A stretch of 64,000 bases of DNA from Actinomycetota bacterium (GTDB taxonomy: Bacteria > Actinomycetota > Geothermincolia > Geothermincolales > RBG-13-55-18), in contig JASEFK010000002.1 in the NCBI GenBank assembly GCA_030019255.1, forward strand, positions 171,347 through 235,346, in the 5' to 3' direction. The position numbers and the translations under genes were made by a program. Positions 31,823-41,440 of this stretch are shown here, one piece after another (within the stretch, counting starts at the first letter, position 1; every line of letters begins with the position of its first letter). The notes under the pieces were generated by a model that did not search any database, was not told the DNA's origin, and saw only the letters and a program-made list of their open reading frames with translations.

Positions 31823-34465
31823 CTAAGGGAGGTTCCTTTGCTTCACGTCGCAGAGGAGGAGGGTGAAATCGTCCTCCATGGCGCCCCCGCAGTAGCGGCG
31901 CAACACCTCGACCAGCTCCCCCAGGAAGGCCTCCGCGGACCGCGATCCAGCCCCCTTGAGGAAACGGCGCAGGCGCTTCTCCCCGAAGGGACGGCGGCGG
32001 GAGTCGCGGCAGTCCACCACCCCGTCGGTGTAGAAGAAGAGCCGGTCGCCGGGTTCCAGGTTCACCTCCTCCACTTCCAGGTCCAGGCTCTCGAAAGCCC
32101 CCAGGATGGTGCGCCGCTCCGAGGGCAGGGGGACCACCTCCCCGCCCCTTCGGATCAGGTAGGGATCGTTGTGGCCGGCGTTAACGTAGCGGAAACGCAG
32201 GGTGCGCAGGTCCAGCTCCCCGTAGATGATGGTTATGAAGCGGTCCTCCAGGCGGTGAGGATAAAGGGCATGGTTGGCCTTCCGCATGACCTCCAGGGGG
32301 TCCCGGCCGTCCACGGCCTCGGCGCGCACGGCGCTCATGGCCAGGGTGGCCAGCAGCGCCGCCGGGATACCGCTTCCCGCGGCGTCTCCCACCACCACCA
32401 CCAGCCGTTCCCCATCCATCCAGTAGTCGTACCAGTCGCCGCCCACGATGCGTGCCTGCTCCATGTGGGCCACCACCTTCACCGCCTCGTTCTCCAGGGA
32501 ACCCTCTGGAAGCAAGGCGCTCTGGATGCTGGCGGCGATGTCCAGCTCCTTGTCCACCAGGGCCAGGTGCTGCAAGCGTTTCTGCTCGGTGATGTCGCGG
32601 AAAACGCAGATGACGTTCTCTATCTGGCGCTTCGGGTTGCGGATGACCGAGAAGGAACCGCTTATCCAGACCTTTTTTCCGTCCCGCCTCTCGTACTCCA
32701 TCTCCGGGAGCGCGGCCCTTTCCCCCCGGAAGGCGGCCTCTATCGGGCAGTCCAGCACCGAACAGACCCCCGGCTCCGGGTTTTCCTCCCCATAGAGGAC
32801 CTCGTGGATGTGCCGGCCCAGGGCCTCCTCCTGGCGCCACCCGAAGAGCTCCCCGGCGGCGGGGTTGAAGAGGACGATGTTCCTCGAGCGGTCCACCACC
32901 ATGATGGCCTCCGGGTTGGCGGAGATGATGGCCTCGCTGCGCTCCCTCTCCCGGTAGATGCGCTCGTTGGCCTCCAGCTCCTGGAGCCTGCGTTCTCTCT
33001 CCTGGATGCGCTGGCGCAGCCCGGCCTGAAAGACGGCCACCGCCGCCTGGGCGGCGATGACCCTCACCATCTCCACCTCCCCCGGTTCGAAGACGCGGGG
33101 GGAGCGGACGTTTCCCAGCACCATCACCCCGGACACTGCGCCCTCCCGGAAGAGGGGGATAACCAGGCAGGACCTCAAGTTCAGGGAGGAGAGGTGGCCG
33201 CGGTCCACGCGCGGGTCGCCCTCCACCTCCGACACCGCCACCATCTCCCCCTCCCGTATAGCCCGGCGGGTGACCAGGTCCGCCCGGGAGAGGGGGAGAC
33301 GGCTCCCCTTAAGGCGCCGGTTCACCGGGGTGGTCAGGCCGTGGCCCCTCACGAACTCCAGCTCCTCATCCTCCGGGTGGTAGAGGAAGAGGATACATCT
33401 CTCCACCTTGGCCACCTCCGCCATCTTGCGCAGGATGATGCCCACCGCCTGGTCGAAGCCCACCGCCGCCGCCGCTTCCTCGGCCAGTTCCTTCATCATC
33501 TCCATCTCCCGGGCGCGCCTCCTCTCCAGCTCGAATAGGCGGGCGTTCTGGATGGCCACTCCCGCCTGGGGCGCGAAGGCGGCCAGGAGGGCCATGTCAA
33601 GGCGGTCGTAGGAACGGGGTTCCGCGTCGTAGAGTTCCATCCCCCCCAGGGGCGTGTGGTCCTTGAGGATGGGGCAGGAGAGGGCGGAGCGGACCCTGCC
33701 GCCGCCGGCCGGGACGGGGAGGGAAAGTCCGCGCAGCCGGTCATCCGCTCCGCTGACCGGCGCCCCGGTTTCAAAGGCCCGGCCCAGGAGCGAGCGCCGG
33801 GGATCCACACGCCGGCCCTTCGTCCATGGCGGGGCCAGTCCCATCTGGGCCACCAGCACCAGCTCTTCGGCCCCCTCCTCGAGGAGGTAGACCGCTCCCA
33901 TGGGGGACCGCACGATTCCCGCCGCCACCTCGAGGATCTGGTTCAGCACCGTGTCCAGGTCCATGGTGGAGGTTATGGTACGCCCTACCTCCAGGAGCCC
34001 ATGGAGCTCGCGGAGCTGGCGGCTCACCATCTCGTCCTTGGTCTCCAGGTAGGAAGCGGAAAGGGCGGCGAGGATCTCGGCGTTCACCTCCCCCGAGGCC
34101 TTGAGGAAATCTATCCACTCCCGGGTTCCCAGCTCCCCCTCCCTGACGGCGGGGAGAATGCGGTCCCAGATGATGGCCTCCACCAGGAATACAGCCCGCA
34201 CCAGGTCCCCCAGGGGAATGTTCTGCATGACCCGGCTTCTTCCCACCCGGCGGGCGAAGGCGTAGAGTTCGTCGCGGCCCGCACCCCGCCCCACCAGAAA
34301 GCCGGTGGTCCGCCGGATGAGCTCAGTGAGCTGCCTGCGGACATCGGCCTTGGCCTCCCCGGAGAGGGCTGCGTAAGTGGGGATGTTGCGCTCGAAGGCC
34401 TCCTGTATCTCCTCCACCAGGCCGGCGAGGCGCAGGGAAAGTTTGCCGGCGAAATCGTTCAGCAT
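31823..34465 (-). CDS. Multidomain SpoIIE-type protein phosphatase with GAF and PAS sensors
   Basis: An 880-residue cytoplasmic signalling protein. Order: an N-terminal helical domain like RsbRD_N (about 1-130), GAF 1 (about 155-310; TSTMDLDTVLNQILEVAAGIV), GAF 2 (about 335-485; ERCILFLYHPEDEELEFVRG), a coiled linker, PAS (about 515-635; AIISANPEAIMVVDRSRN and ENVICVFRDITEQKRL) and a PP2C/SpoIIE phosphatase (about 650-880). Metal-binding acids are seen in GGDWYDYW, VVGDAAGSGIP, FYTDGVVD and MEDDFTLLLC. Such proteins dephosphorylate anti-sigma-factor antagonists to release a sigma factor. ATG 34465 follows GGGTGGGCGG. No STAS or anti-sigma gene is adjacent. Confidence 0.92.
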   Translation of the reverse strand: MLNDFAGKLSLRLAGLVEEIQEAFERNIPTYAALSGEAKADVRRQLTELIRRTTGFLVGRGAGRDELYAFARRVGRSRVMQNIPLGDLVRAVFLVEAIIWDRILPAVREGELGTREWIDFLKASGEVNAEILAALSASYLETKDEMVSRQLRELHGLLEVGRTITSTMDLDTVLNQILEVAAGIVRSPMGAVYLLEEGAEELVLVAQMGLAPPWTKGRRVDPRRSLLGRAFETGAPVSGADDRLRGLSLPVPAGGGRVRSALSCPILKDHTPLGGMELYDAEPRSYDRLDMALLAAFAPQAGVAIQNARLFELERRRAREMEMMKELAEEAAAAVGFDQAVGIILRKMAEVAKVERCILFLYHPEDEELEFVRGHGLTTPVNRRLKGSRLPLSRADLVTRRAIREGEMVAVSEVEGDPRVDRGHLSSLNLRSCLVIPLFREGAVSGVMVLGNVRSPRVFEPGEVEMVRVIAAQAAVAVFQAGLRQRIQERERRLQELEANERIYRERERSEAIISANPEAIMVVDRSRNIVLFNPAAGELFGWRQEEALGRHIHEVLYGEENPEPGVCSVLDCPIEAAFRGERAALPEMEYERRDGKKVWISGSFSVIRNPKRQIENVICVFRDITEQKRLQHLALVDKELDIAASIQSALLPEGSLENEAVKVVAHMEQARIVGGDWYDYWMDGERLVVVVGDAAGSGIPAALLATLAMSAVRAEAVDGRDPLEVMRKANHALYPHRLEDRFITIIYGELDLRTLRFRYVNAGHNDPYLIRRGGEVVPLPSERRTILGAFESLDLEVEEVNLEPGDRLFFYTDGVVDCRDSRRRPFGEKRLRRFLKGAGSRSAEAFLGELVEVLRRYCGGAMEDDFTLLLCDVKQRNLP

Positions 34466-34684
34466 CCGCCCACCCCGTCACACTTTACCCCCCGGCGGGT
34501 GCGCGCCGAGCGTCTCGGGGGGTATCCTCCTCGACCAGCCCCCGGCACGGAGGGGAAGGTCAGCCTCCGTACTTGCGCTCCTTAGTGAGCCGGCTCCTTC
34601 CGTCCCGCTTCCTCCGGACGGTTTCCCGGCGTCCTTGAAGGGTAGCAGAAAACGGGCCTCGGGGGTTCACTTCCTACCTTTATG

Positions 34685-34714
34685 AGTATATGGGGGGCGG
34701 AAAACGTCTGTCAA
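34685..34714 (-). promoter_or_regulatory. Promoter of the SpoIIE-type phosphatase gene
   Basis: A perfect TTGACA (34714-34709) and TATACT (34690-34685) are 18 bases apart. The -35 directly abuts the T-run of the upstream ATPase terminator. The leader is about 210 bases. Confidence 0.75.
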
Positions 34715-34732
34715 AAAGCGGGAGAGCCCCGC
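34713..34732 (-). terminator. Rho-independent terminator of the A/V-ATPase operon
   Basis: GCGGG-GCTCT-CCCGC followed by TTTTT on the minus strand, 9 bases after the subunit D stop. Confidence 0.8.
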
Positions 34733-34740
34733 CGTCTACA

Positions 34741-35373
34741 TCAGCGGGAGGCCGCTTCCTCCTGCATGCTCTTGATCTTCATGAGCTGGGTGCGATAGGA
34801 GCGCTCCATCTCGTCCAACTTCATGGTGATGTAGACGATGGTCTCCTTCAGGGAGGGGATGAGCACGTGCTCCAGGGCGTTCACCCGCCTCCGGGTGCGC
34901 TCTATCTCCTGGGCCAGCAGGCTTACGTTGTTCTCCATCTCCGCCAGCCTCACCAGGTCGGGGGTGAGGTCCCGGTAGTTGAGGAGGGCCGCGTCCAGGG
35001 AGAAGGGGGTGGAGATGAGGCTGTAGCAGTCGAACTCGCCCTCCATGCGCACCTCGAAATGGGGAACGCGCACCCCCATGATGTTGGCCTGCTCCACCTC
35101 CACCTCCAGGCTCATGGTGGGGACGGAGAGGGACTCCTCCACCTCCTCGGTGATCACCTCGGAGCGGGCGATGGCGAAGATGAGATGCGCGTCGGCCAGG
35201 CGGGCCTCCACCTCGCGGCGCAGTTCCCGGCTCTCCTGCACCAGGGCCAGAAACTGCTTCATGAGCTCGTCCAGCTTGTCCTTGAGCAGCTTGTGGCCCC
35301 GCTCCGCGATGGCCGCGCGCTTGCGCAGCTTCAGGAGCTCCATGCGGTTGGGGTTCACCTGGATACGAGCCAT
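34741..35373 (-). CDS. atpD: A/V-type ATPase subunit D
   Basis: A 210-residue central-stalk subunit. It has the family N-terminus RIQVNPNRMELLKLRKR, long N- and C-terminal helices forming the rotor coiled coil and RRRVNALEHVLIPSL. It turns inside the A3B3 head and connects to the C/K rotor. It is the last gene of the operon, directly followed by a terminator. The symbol follows archaeal usage; ntpD/vatD are synonyms. Confidence 0.95.
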   Translation of the reverse strand: MARIQVNPNRMELLKLRKRAAIAERGHKLLKDKLDELMKQFLALVQESRELRREVEARLADAHLIFAIARSEVITEEVEESLSVPTMSLEVEVEQANIMGVRVPHFEVRMEGEFDCYSLISTPFSLDAALLNYRDLTPDLVRLAEMENNVSLLAQEIERTRRRVNALEHVLIPSLKETIVYITMKLDEMERSYRTQLMKIKSMQEEAASR

Positions 35374-35413
35374 ATCCCGCTCCTCTTAACCGGCAACCCG
35401 ATCCCTCACCGGC

Positions 35414-36790
35414 TCAACCGGTATTTTCCATATATTTCCTTATATGCTCCTCCTTGACCCGCTTCAGCTCGGCGCGGGGCAGGATGCGCAGCAGGTCCCA
35501 GCCTATGGTGAGGGTCTCCTCAATGCTGCGGTCCTCGTACTCGCCCTGGCGGATAAAGCGGTCCTCGAAGGCCTCGCTGAACTGCACGAAGAGCCTGTCC
35601 TCCTCGGAGAGGGCGGCTTCCCCCAAGATGACCGCCAACTCCTTGGCCTCCTTGCCCCTGGCGTAGGCCGAGAAGAGCTGGTTGGAGAGGGGCGAGTGAT
35701 CCTCGCGGGTCTTGCCCGGACCGATGCCCTTTTCCTTGAGGCGGGAGAGGGAGGGCAGGACGTCGATGGGCGGGTAGATGCCCCTCCGGTGCAGGTCCCG
35801 GGAGAGGATGATCTGACCCTCGGTGATGTAGCCGGTGAGGTCGGGTATGGGATGGGTCTTGTCGTCGTCGGGCATGGAGAGCACCGGGATCTGGGTGATG
35901 GAACCCTTGGCATCCTTGATCCTCCCTGCCCGCTCGTAGATGGTGGCCAGGTCGGTGTAGAGGTACCCGGGGTATCCCCTCCGCCCGGGGACCTCCTTGC
36001 GGGCGGCGGAGATCTCCCGCAGGGCCTCGCAGTAGTAGGTCATGTCGATGAGGATGACCAGGACGTGCATGTCCAGGTCGAAGGCCAGGTACTCGGCGGC
36101 GGTGAGGGCCATGCGCGGGGTGGCGATGCGCTCGATGGCCGGGTCATCGGCCAGGTTGATGAAGAGCACCGCCCGCTCGATGGCCGCCGTGGAGCGGAAC
36201 TCCTGGATGAAGAACTCCGCCTCCTCGAAGGTGATGCCCATGGCGGCGAAGACCACGGCGAACTCCTCCTCCGCCCCCAGCACGCCCGCCTGGCGGGCGA
36301 TCTGGGCGGCGAGGCGGGAGTGGGGGAGTCCGGCGCCGGAGAAGATGGGGAGCTTCTGCCCCCGCACCAAGGGATTCAGGCCGTCAATGGCCGAGATGCC
36401 GGTCTGGATAAAGTCGGTGGGGAAGTCCCGGGCGTAAGGGTTGATGGGGTTGCCGTTGATGTCCAGCCTCTTGTCCGGGATGATGCGCGGACCGTTGTCG
36501 ATGGGACGCCCCAGGCCGTCGAAGACTCGGCCCAGGATGTCCCGGGAGACCGGGAGCTCCAGGCCGCGCCCGGTGAAGCGCACCTTGGTCTGGCGGATGT
36601 TCAGGCCGCTGGTGGCCTCGAAGGACTGCAAAAGGACCAGGTCCTCCTCCACCTCCAGGACGTTTCCCAGCCCCACGGAACCGTCCGGGAACTCCACCTC
36701 CACCAGCTCGTTGTACTTGGCCCCCTCCACTCCCTCCAGGAGGATGAGGGGTCCCACTATCTCCTTGACCGTCAAGTACTCCTTGAGCAT
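35414..36790 (-). CDS. atpB: A/V-type ATPase subunit B
   Basis: A 458-residue regulatory nucleotide-binding subunit of the catalytic head. Markers are [61 protein letters not shown] and [17 protein letters not shown]. The classical P-loop is absent, as normal for B. ATG 36790 lies after GGAGACGGAGAAG; sequence further upstream has no family resemblance. Confidence 0.96.
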   Translation of the reverse strand: MLKEYLTVKEIVGPLILLEGVEGAKYNELVEVEFPDGSVGLGNVLEVEEDLVLLQSFEATSGLNIRQTKVRFTGRGLELPVSRDILGRVFDGLGRPIDNGPRIIPDKRLDINGNPINPYARDFPTDFIQTGISAIDGLNPLVRGQKLPIFSGAGLPHSRLAAQIARQAGVLGAEEEFAVVFAAMGITFEEAEFFIQEFRSTAAIERAVLFINLADDPAIERIATPRMALTAAEYLAFDLDMHVLVILIDMTYYCEALREISAARKEVPGRRGYPGYLYTDLATIYERAGRIKDAKGSITQIPVLSMPDDDKTHPIPDLTGYITEGQIILSRDLHRRGIYPPIDVLPSLSRLKEKGIGPGKTREDHSPLSNQLFSAYARGKEAKELAVILGEAALSEEDRLFVQFSEAFEDRFIRQGEYEDRSIEETLTIGWDLLRILPRAELKRVKEEHIRKYMENTG

Positions 36791-36928
36791 CTTCTCCGTC
36801 TCCTTCCCCACTGGATACTCACCGTCCCGGGGACCGCCGCCGTCCCACGATCCCCCGGCCCGTCCTGCGATCACCCAATATCTGTCAAGGGGGCTCTTCC
36901 ACGGGACGACCGGACCGTCCCCTGCCCT

Positions 36929-38692
36929 TCAGGCCCTCACCTCCGAGACCTGCCCGGCCAGCTGCTCGGCCACCTTCTCCTCCAGGCGGTCGAACCTCTC
37001 CAGCTCCTCCTCAGGGATGAACTTGGCCCGGGCGATCTCCTCCTGGACGGGGAGGTCGATAAGTTCCTCGATGGGCCTCCCCTTCTCCAGCTCCCGGGTG
37101 GCCAGGTGGTGGTAGGTCATGATCAGCCTGAGGAGCCGGTACTGCTTGCGCAGCGAGGTGAAGGCGTCTGCATCGTCGAAGGCGTTCTGCTGCAGGAAGT
37201 CCTCGCGCAGGGACTTGGCCGTCTCCATTATCAGGCGCTCCTGGTCGGAGAGGGCCTCGATGCCGATGAGGCGCACAACCTCCTGGAGCTCCGCCTCCCT
37301 CTGCAGGATGCCCATGGCCTCCTCGCGCAGCTCCGCGTAGGCCGGCTCCACCTCCTGCCTCCAGTAGTCCTCCACCTTGTCCAGGTAGAGGCTGTAGCTG
37401 TTCAGCCAGTTGATGGCCGGGAAGTGGCGGGCGAAGGCCAGCCGGTCCTCCAGCCCCCAGAAGACCTTGACCACGCGCAGGGTGGCCTGGGTCACCGGCT
37501 CTGAGAGGTCGCCTCCTGGAGGGGACACCGAGCCTATGGCGCTCACCGAGCCCTCCCGGCGGTCCTTCCCCAGGCACACCACCCTCCCGGCCCGCTCGTA
37601 GAAGGCGGCCAGCCGGGTGCCCAGGTAGGCGGGATATCCCTCCTCGCCGGGCATCTCCTCCAGCCGACCCGAGATCTCGCGCATGGCCTCCGCCCAGCGG
37701 GAGGTGGAGTCCGCCTGTAGGGCCACGTGGTACCCCATGTCCCGGTAGTACTCGGCGATGGTTATCCCCGTGTACACCGAGGCCTCCCGGGCGGCCACCG
37801 GCATGTTGGAGGTGTTGGCGATGAGTACCGTGCGCAGCATGAGGGACTCGCCGCTGTAGGGGTCGGTGAGCTCGGGGAACTCGAGGAGGACGTCGGTCAT
37901 CTCGTTCCCGCGCTCCCCGCAGCCCACGAAGACCACGATCTGGGCGTTGGCCCACTTGGCGATGGCGTGCTGGAGGACGGTCTTCCCCGAACCGAAGGGG
38001 CCGGGCACGCAGGCCGTCCCCCCCTTGGAGATGGGGAAGAAGGTATCCACGATGCGCTGCCCGGTGACCAGCGGCTCGTAGGGGGTCAGCTTCTCCGCGT
38101 ACATGCGGGGCCGGCGGACCGGCCAGCGCTGCATCATGGTCACCGGGACCTCTCCCCGGGGAGTCTCCACCACGGCCACCACGTCCTCCACGGTGAACTC
38201 CCCCTCTTTGATCTCGGAGACCTTTCCCTCCACCCCCACCGGCACCATGATGCGGTGGGTGATGACCTTGGTCTCCGGGACGGTGCCCAGGATGTCCCCG
38301 GGGCCCACCTCGTCCCCCACCTTTACCGCCGGGGTGAAGGCCCACCGGCGTTCCCGGGAAAGCCCGGGCTCCTCCACCCCGCGGGTGACGTAGTTACCGT
38401 ACTTGGCCCGGATGACGTCCAGGGGACGCTGCACGCCATCGTATATGGAGGTGAGCAGGCCCGGTCCCAGCTCCACGCTGAGGGGCTCGCCCGTGGATAT
38501 GACCTCGTCCCCCGGCCCCAGGCCCGCCGTCTCCTCGTAGACCTGGATGGAGGCCAGGTTGCCCCGCAGCTCGATGATCTCCCCCATCAGCCGCTCCCTG
38601 CCCACCTTGACCAGGTCGTACATCTTGGGATCGGGCAGGTCCCTGGCCACCACCAGGGGACCGGAAACCTTGACCACTACTCCCGCTTCCAT
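36929..38692 (-). CDS. atpA: A/V-type ATPase catalytic subunit A
   Basis: A 587-residue catalytic subunit that hydrolyses or makes ATP. Its P-loop is [12 protein letters not shown] and the catalytic region GCGERGNEM; the family-specific non-homologous insert (about residues 110-190) is present. The start [14 protein letters not shown] is typical. ATG 38692 is preferred with GAGGGG nine bases upstream; ATG 38701 has that sequence directly against it. Confidence 0.96.
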   Translation of the reverse strand: MEAGVVVKVSGPLVVARDLPDPKMYDLVKVGRERLMGEIIELRGNLASIQVYEETAGLGPGDEVISTGEPLSVELGPGLLTSIYDGVQRPLDVIRAKYGNYVTRGVEEPGLSRERRWAFTPAVKVGDEVGPGDILGTVPETKVITHRIMVPVGVEGKVSEIKEGEFTVEDVVAVVETPRGEVPVTMMQRWPVRRPRMYAEKLTPYEPLVTGQRIVDTFFPISKGGTACVPGPFGSGKTVLQHAIAKWANAQIVVFVGCGERGNEMTDVLLEFPELTDPYSGESLMLRTVLIANTSNMPVAAREASVYTGITIAEYYRDMGYHVALQADSTSRWAEAMREISGRLEEMPGEEGYPAYLGTRLAAFYERAGRVVCLGKDRREGSVSAIGSVSPPGGDLSEPVTQATLRVVKVFWGLEDRLAFARHFPAINWLNSYSLYLDKVEDYWRQEVEPAYAELREEAMGILQREAELQEVVRLIGIEALSDQERLIMETAKSLREDFLQQNAFDDADAFTSLRKQYRLLRLIMTYHHLATRELEKGRPIEELIDLPVQEEIARAKFIPEEELERFDRLEEKVAEQLAGQVSEVRA

Positions 38693-38774
38693 CTGATCCA
38701 TCCCCTCTTTTTGACTTATCTCGCGATCCCTCACACACCGGTTCCGAATCTATTTCCAGCTTATTCCAATCACG

Positions 38775-39098
38775 TCATCTCTCCAGGTCGGCGCCCACCG
38801 CCTTGATGATCCGCTCCCGTAACCTGGCCGCGGCCATCTCCCGGGTCCCGGTGACCGCCGGAATCACCAGCACCACCGGCAACCCGCCATGGGGCGGGAA
38901 CCCGGGTACCTCCCGGTGCAGCACCTCGAAGACCGGCTCGGTGACCATGATCACCGCGTAACGTTCCAGGTCCAGCTCTCCCCAGATGTGGGGACCGTCC
39001 TCGGGAAGAGAAGCGATGAAGGTCTCCACCCCCAGGGCCCGGAATCCCAGGGTGGAGGTTCGACCCCCGATCATGGCCACTTTCTTCCTGGTCGTCAT
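38775..39098 (-). CDS. atpF: A/V-type ATPase subunit F
   Basis: A 107-residue central-stalk subunit with Rossmann-like fold: KVAMIGGRTSTLGFRALGV, YAVIMVTEPVFEVL and LVIPAVTGTREMAAARLRERIIKAVG. It binds subunit D in the rotor and regulates activity. Order between C and A matches archaeal operons. Confidence 0.92.
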   Translation of the reverse strand: MTTRKKVAMIGGRTSTLGFRALGVETFIASLPEDGPHIWGELDLERYAVIMVTEPVFEVLHREVPGFPPHGGLPVVLVIPAVTGTREMAAARLRERIIKAVGADLER

Positions 39099-39164
39099 CC
39101 GCTTCTTCTCTCCTTCCCATACCTTAGCCGCCTCCCGCCCTGTATTGCCACTTCTCTCCTCTCC

Positions 39165-40286
39165 CTACTCCAAGTAGGGCTTGCGGAGCATCCTCTCGAT
39201 GGCCTCTGGGGCCAGGTTGTGGAGCTTGCCCATGAGGATCATGCGCACCATGGTCACCTCGTTCTCCCGGGCCCGCACGAAGGCGAATACCGGCTCCACG
39301 CCCACCGAGATGCGCCGGCTGGCCCGCAGCATGTCCATGATATAGTCGTCGCTGCGGCGGTCGAAGTCGCTCAGGCTTGGCTTTTCTTCCTCCTCTCCCA
39401 GGAGCTCCAGGAGGCGGGAGGAATAGCGGGTCTGCTCCAGCTTGCGCATCATCACCTCGTCGGTGTCGCCGTAGAGGTCCAGAAGGTGAGGGAGGGGGAT
39501 GAAGCCCCCCTCCACCAGGGACCTCTGCACCGCCTCCCGGTCCTTCCCCAGCCGCCTCGCCCGCAGAAGGGCCTTGAGGTTGGCGAAGTCGATGCTCGTG
39601 CGGGCGAACTCCACCAGGAACTCGCTCCCCTCCCGCCGGGCGAGGAACAGGCGGTAGCGCAGGTAGTGGCGGTCGATGATGGTCTCCGCCTCCTGCGGGG
39701 AGGGCTCTCTCTCCATCACCTCCACCACCACTTCCTTGTATGGTGAGGGGAGCTCCAGGGGGTTCTCCACCCCCCGCCTCAGGACCTCGACGTCCATCCT
39801 CCCCAGCCGGGGCAGGAGTGCTTCCTCCCCTGTCCCCCCAAGGCGCGCCTTGAGCAACACCTTGAGGTTGTGGAAGTCGTACCGGCAGTGGAAGAACTCG
39901 AAGAGCACCGAGTCCTTGGGGAGGGCTTCCCGCAGGAACTCGTAGACGTCGTGCAGGTAGTTGATGAGCCCGTCATCCACCTCCCGGGCCGTGGAAGCCC
40001 CGGCCAGGTAGTCCCCCATCTCCACCTCCTCCAGGATGTGCAGGGCCTCCTGGAAATCGGCCTCCACCAACCTGCCCAGGTGGTGGGAGACAAGAAGTTT
40101 CTTCTCCTGAGCCCTAACCCTCCCCACCGCATGACCGTAACGAAGCACGTCATGGAAAGGTTTGAATACCGGCCGCCGTACCTGAAAACGGGCGAGAGGC
40201 TTTTCCGCCTCCTCAAGAGTGTATTCCAAGGGTTTCCTCTTCCAACGAGGCCTCTTTCCCAAACTCAGTTTACCGGACATAACCAT
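39165..40286 (-). CDS. atpC: A/V-type ATPase subunit C
   Basis: A 373-residue subunit linking the central stalk to the membrane K ring. Features are VRAQEKKLLVSHHLGRLVEA, FFHCRYDFHNLKVLLKARLG, a second repeat TSIDFANLKALLRARRLG and the C-terminal FAFVRARENEVTMVRMILMGK. The two DFxNLKxLL(K/R)AR repeats are diagnostic. The N-terminus of about 30 residues is basic and unusual. It starts 4 bases after subunit E stops. Confidence 0.93.
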   Translation of the reverse strand: MVMSGKLSLGKRPRWKRKPLEYTLEEAEKPLARFQVRRPVFKPFHDVLRYGHAVGRVRAQEKKLLVSHHLGRLVEADFQEALHILEEVEMGDYLAGASTAREVDDGLINYLHDVYEFLREALPKDSVLFEFFHCRYDFHNLKVLLKARLGGTGEEALLPRLGRMDVEVLRRGVENPLELPSPYKEVVVEVMEREPSPQEAETIIDRHYLRYRLFLARREGSEFLVEFARTSIDFANLKALLRARRLGKDREAVQRSLVEGGFIPLPHLLDLYGDTDEVMMRKLEQTRYSSRLLELLGEEEEKPSLSDFDRRSDDYIMDMLRASRRISVGVEPVFAFVRARENEVTMVRMILMGKLHNLAPEAIERMLRKPYLE

Positions 40287-40289
40287 GCT

Positions 40290-40901
40290 CTACTTGCCTT
40301 CTCCCGGGCCGAAAAGAAGACGAATGATAATCTCCTCGTTCTCCTCCCACACCCTCTGCAACAATGCATCCACCGAAAGATTGACCTCGAGTCCCTCGCC
40401 GCGCAGAATCACCCCGCGGTCGAAGGTTACGTCTTCTCCGGAAAGGGCCAGCTCGCCCCTTTTTCCCATAGCGGCAAGTTCCCGGTTTATCTCTTCAAGA
40501 AGACCGCTTTCCAGCAGGTCCCTGTCATGCCGTGAAGCCATGATCATCTCATTTCCACTGACCACGCCCTCTAGGATGATCCCCTTCAACCAACCCCGGT
40601 AACTCTCTTCAGGGAGCTCTCGGAATAGGCGAGCGGTTTCCCTTACCACCTCTTCCACAAATTCATCCTTGGTTGCAAGCAAACTGATACGCCCCTCCAG
40701 CCTGGCACGACTGAGGATATTGAGACGTTCTCTCTCCGCCCTGGATCCGAAGGACCTGGCTATGGATTCTGCTTCGCGGCGCGCCTCTTCCTCCGCTTCC
40801 TTCCTTATTCGGACAGCTTCTTCCTCCGCCGCAGCCAGTATGCGGCGGCTCTCCTCCTCGGCATCGCTCCGAATCTTATTGAGTAGTTTTTCCAAGGACA
40901 T
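40290..40901 (-). CDS. atpE: A/V-type ATPase subunit E
   Basis: A 203-residue peripheral-stalk subunit. The first 85 residues are a charged Ala/Glu-rich coiled coil that pairs with subunit H; the C-terminal globular domain has GVILRGEGLEVNLSVDALLQRV, the family hallmark. GC content of this and the next three genes looks slightly lower than the rest of the operon, by eye. Confidence 0.9.
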   Translation of the reverse strand: MSLEKLLNKIRSDAEEESRRILAAAEEEAVRIRKEAEEEARREAESIARSFGSRAERERLNILSRARLEGRISLLATKDEFVEEVVRETARLFRELPEESYRGWLKGIILEGVVSGNEMIMASRHDRDLLESGLLEEINRELAAMGKRGELALSGEDVTFDRGVILRGEGLEVNLSVDALLQRVWEENEEIIIRLLFGPGEGK

Positions 40902-40924
40902 CTGTTATTCCCCACTCACAACTC

Positions 40925-41437
40925 TCAAATCCCCAAGGCAGAGTAGAGCGGCTTTATGACCACGAAAAGGTAAATAATGGTCACGATAAGGGAGAGCACC
41001 GCGTAGGTCTCCACCAGCGCCGGGAGCACCAAGGCCCTTCCCATCTCCTCTCGCCGCTTGGCCACCATGGGAGCCGCACCTACGCTGGTAAGGCCCTGGT
41101 AGATAGCCGAAATGCAGCACACGAAGGCCACCGGGAGGCAGGCCAGGAAGACCTGGAAACCCACCCAGCCGGGCAAGGCCCCCCATCCCGAGCCGGGTTT
41201 CATAACGAAAGCCACCACCACCCCGGTGATAAACCCGTAGATTCCCTGGGTACCGGGGATGACTACAAGCGGCAGGAGGGGGCCGAATAGATCCGGCATA
41301 TCCACCAGGATGCCCCCGGCCACGTTGGCGATATAGGTTATTCCCATGGACGAGCCCATCCCTCCTCCGATGACTGCCAGGGCAGCGCCCAGGACCGCCC
41401 AGTGCACGCCGGACAATCCGCCGAAGGTCGCGTTCAT
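40925..41437 (-). CDS. atpK: A/V-type ATPase membrane rotor subunit K
   Basis: A 170-residue, four-helix proteolipid formed of two fused hairpins. Glu143 in LPALVETYAVLSL is the ion-carrying carboxylate; the first hairpin has PGTQG where a Glu would be. Thr63, Gln64, Gln114 and Glu143 correspond in context to Thr64, Gln65, Gln110 and Glu139 that bind Na+ in Enterococcus hirae NtpK, so Na+ coupling is likely but inferred. It lies 3 bases after subunit I. Confidence 0.93.
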   Translation of the reverse strand: MNATFGGLSGVHWAVLGAALAVIGGGMGSSMGITYIANVAGGILVDMPDLFGPLLPLVVIPGTQGIYGFITGVVVAFVMKPGSGWGALPGWVGFQVFLACLPVAFVCCISAIYQGLTSVGAAPMVAKRREEMGRALVLPALVETYAVLSLIVTIIYLFVVIKPLYSALGI

Positions 41438-41440
41438 GCC

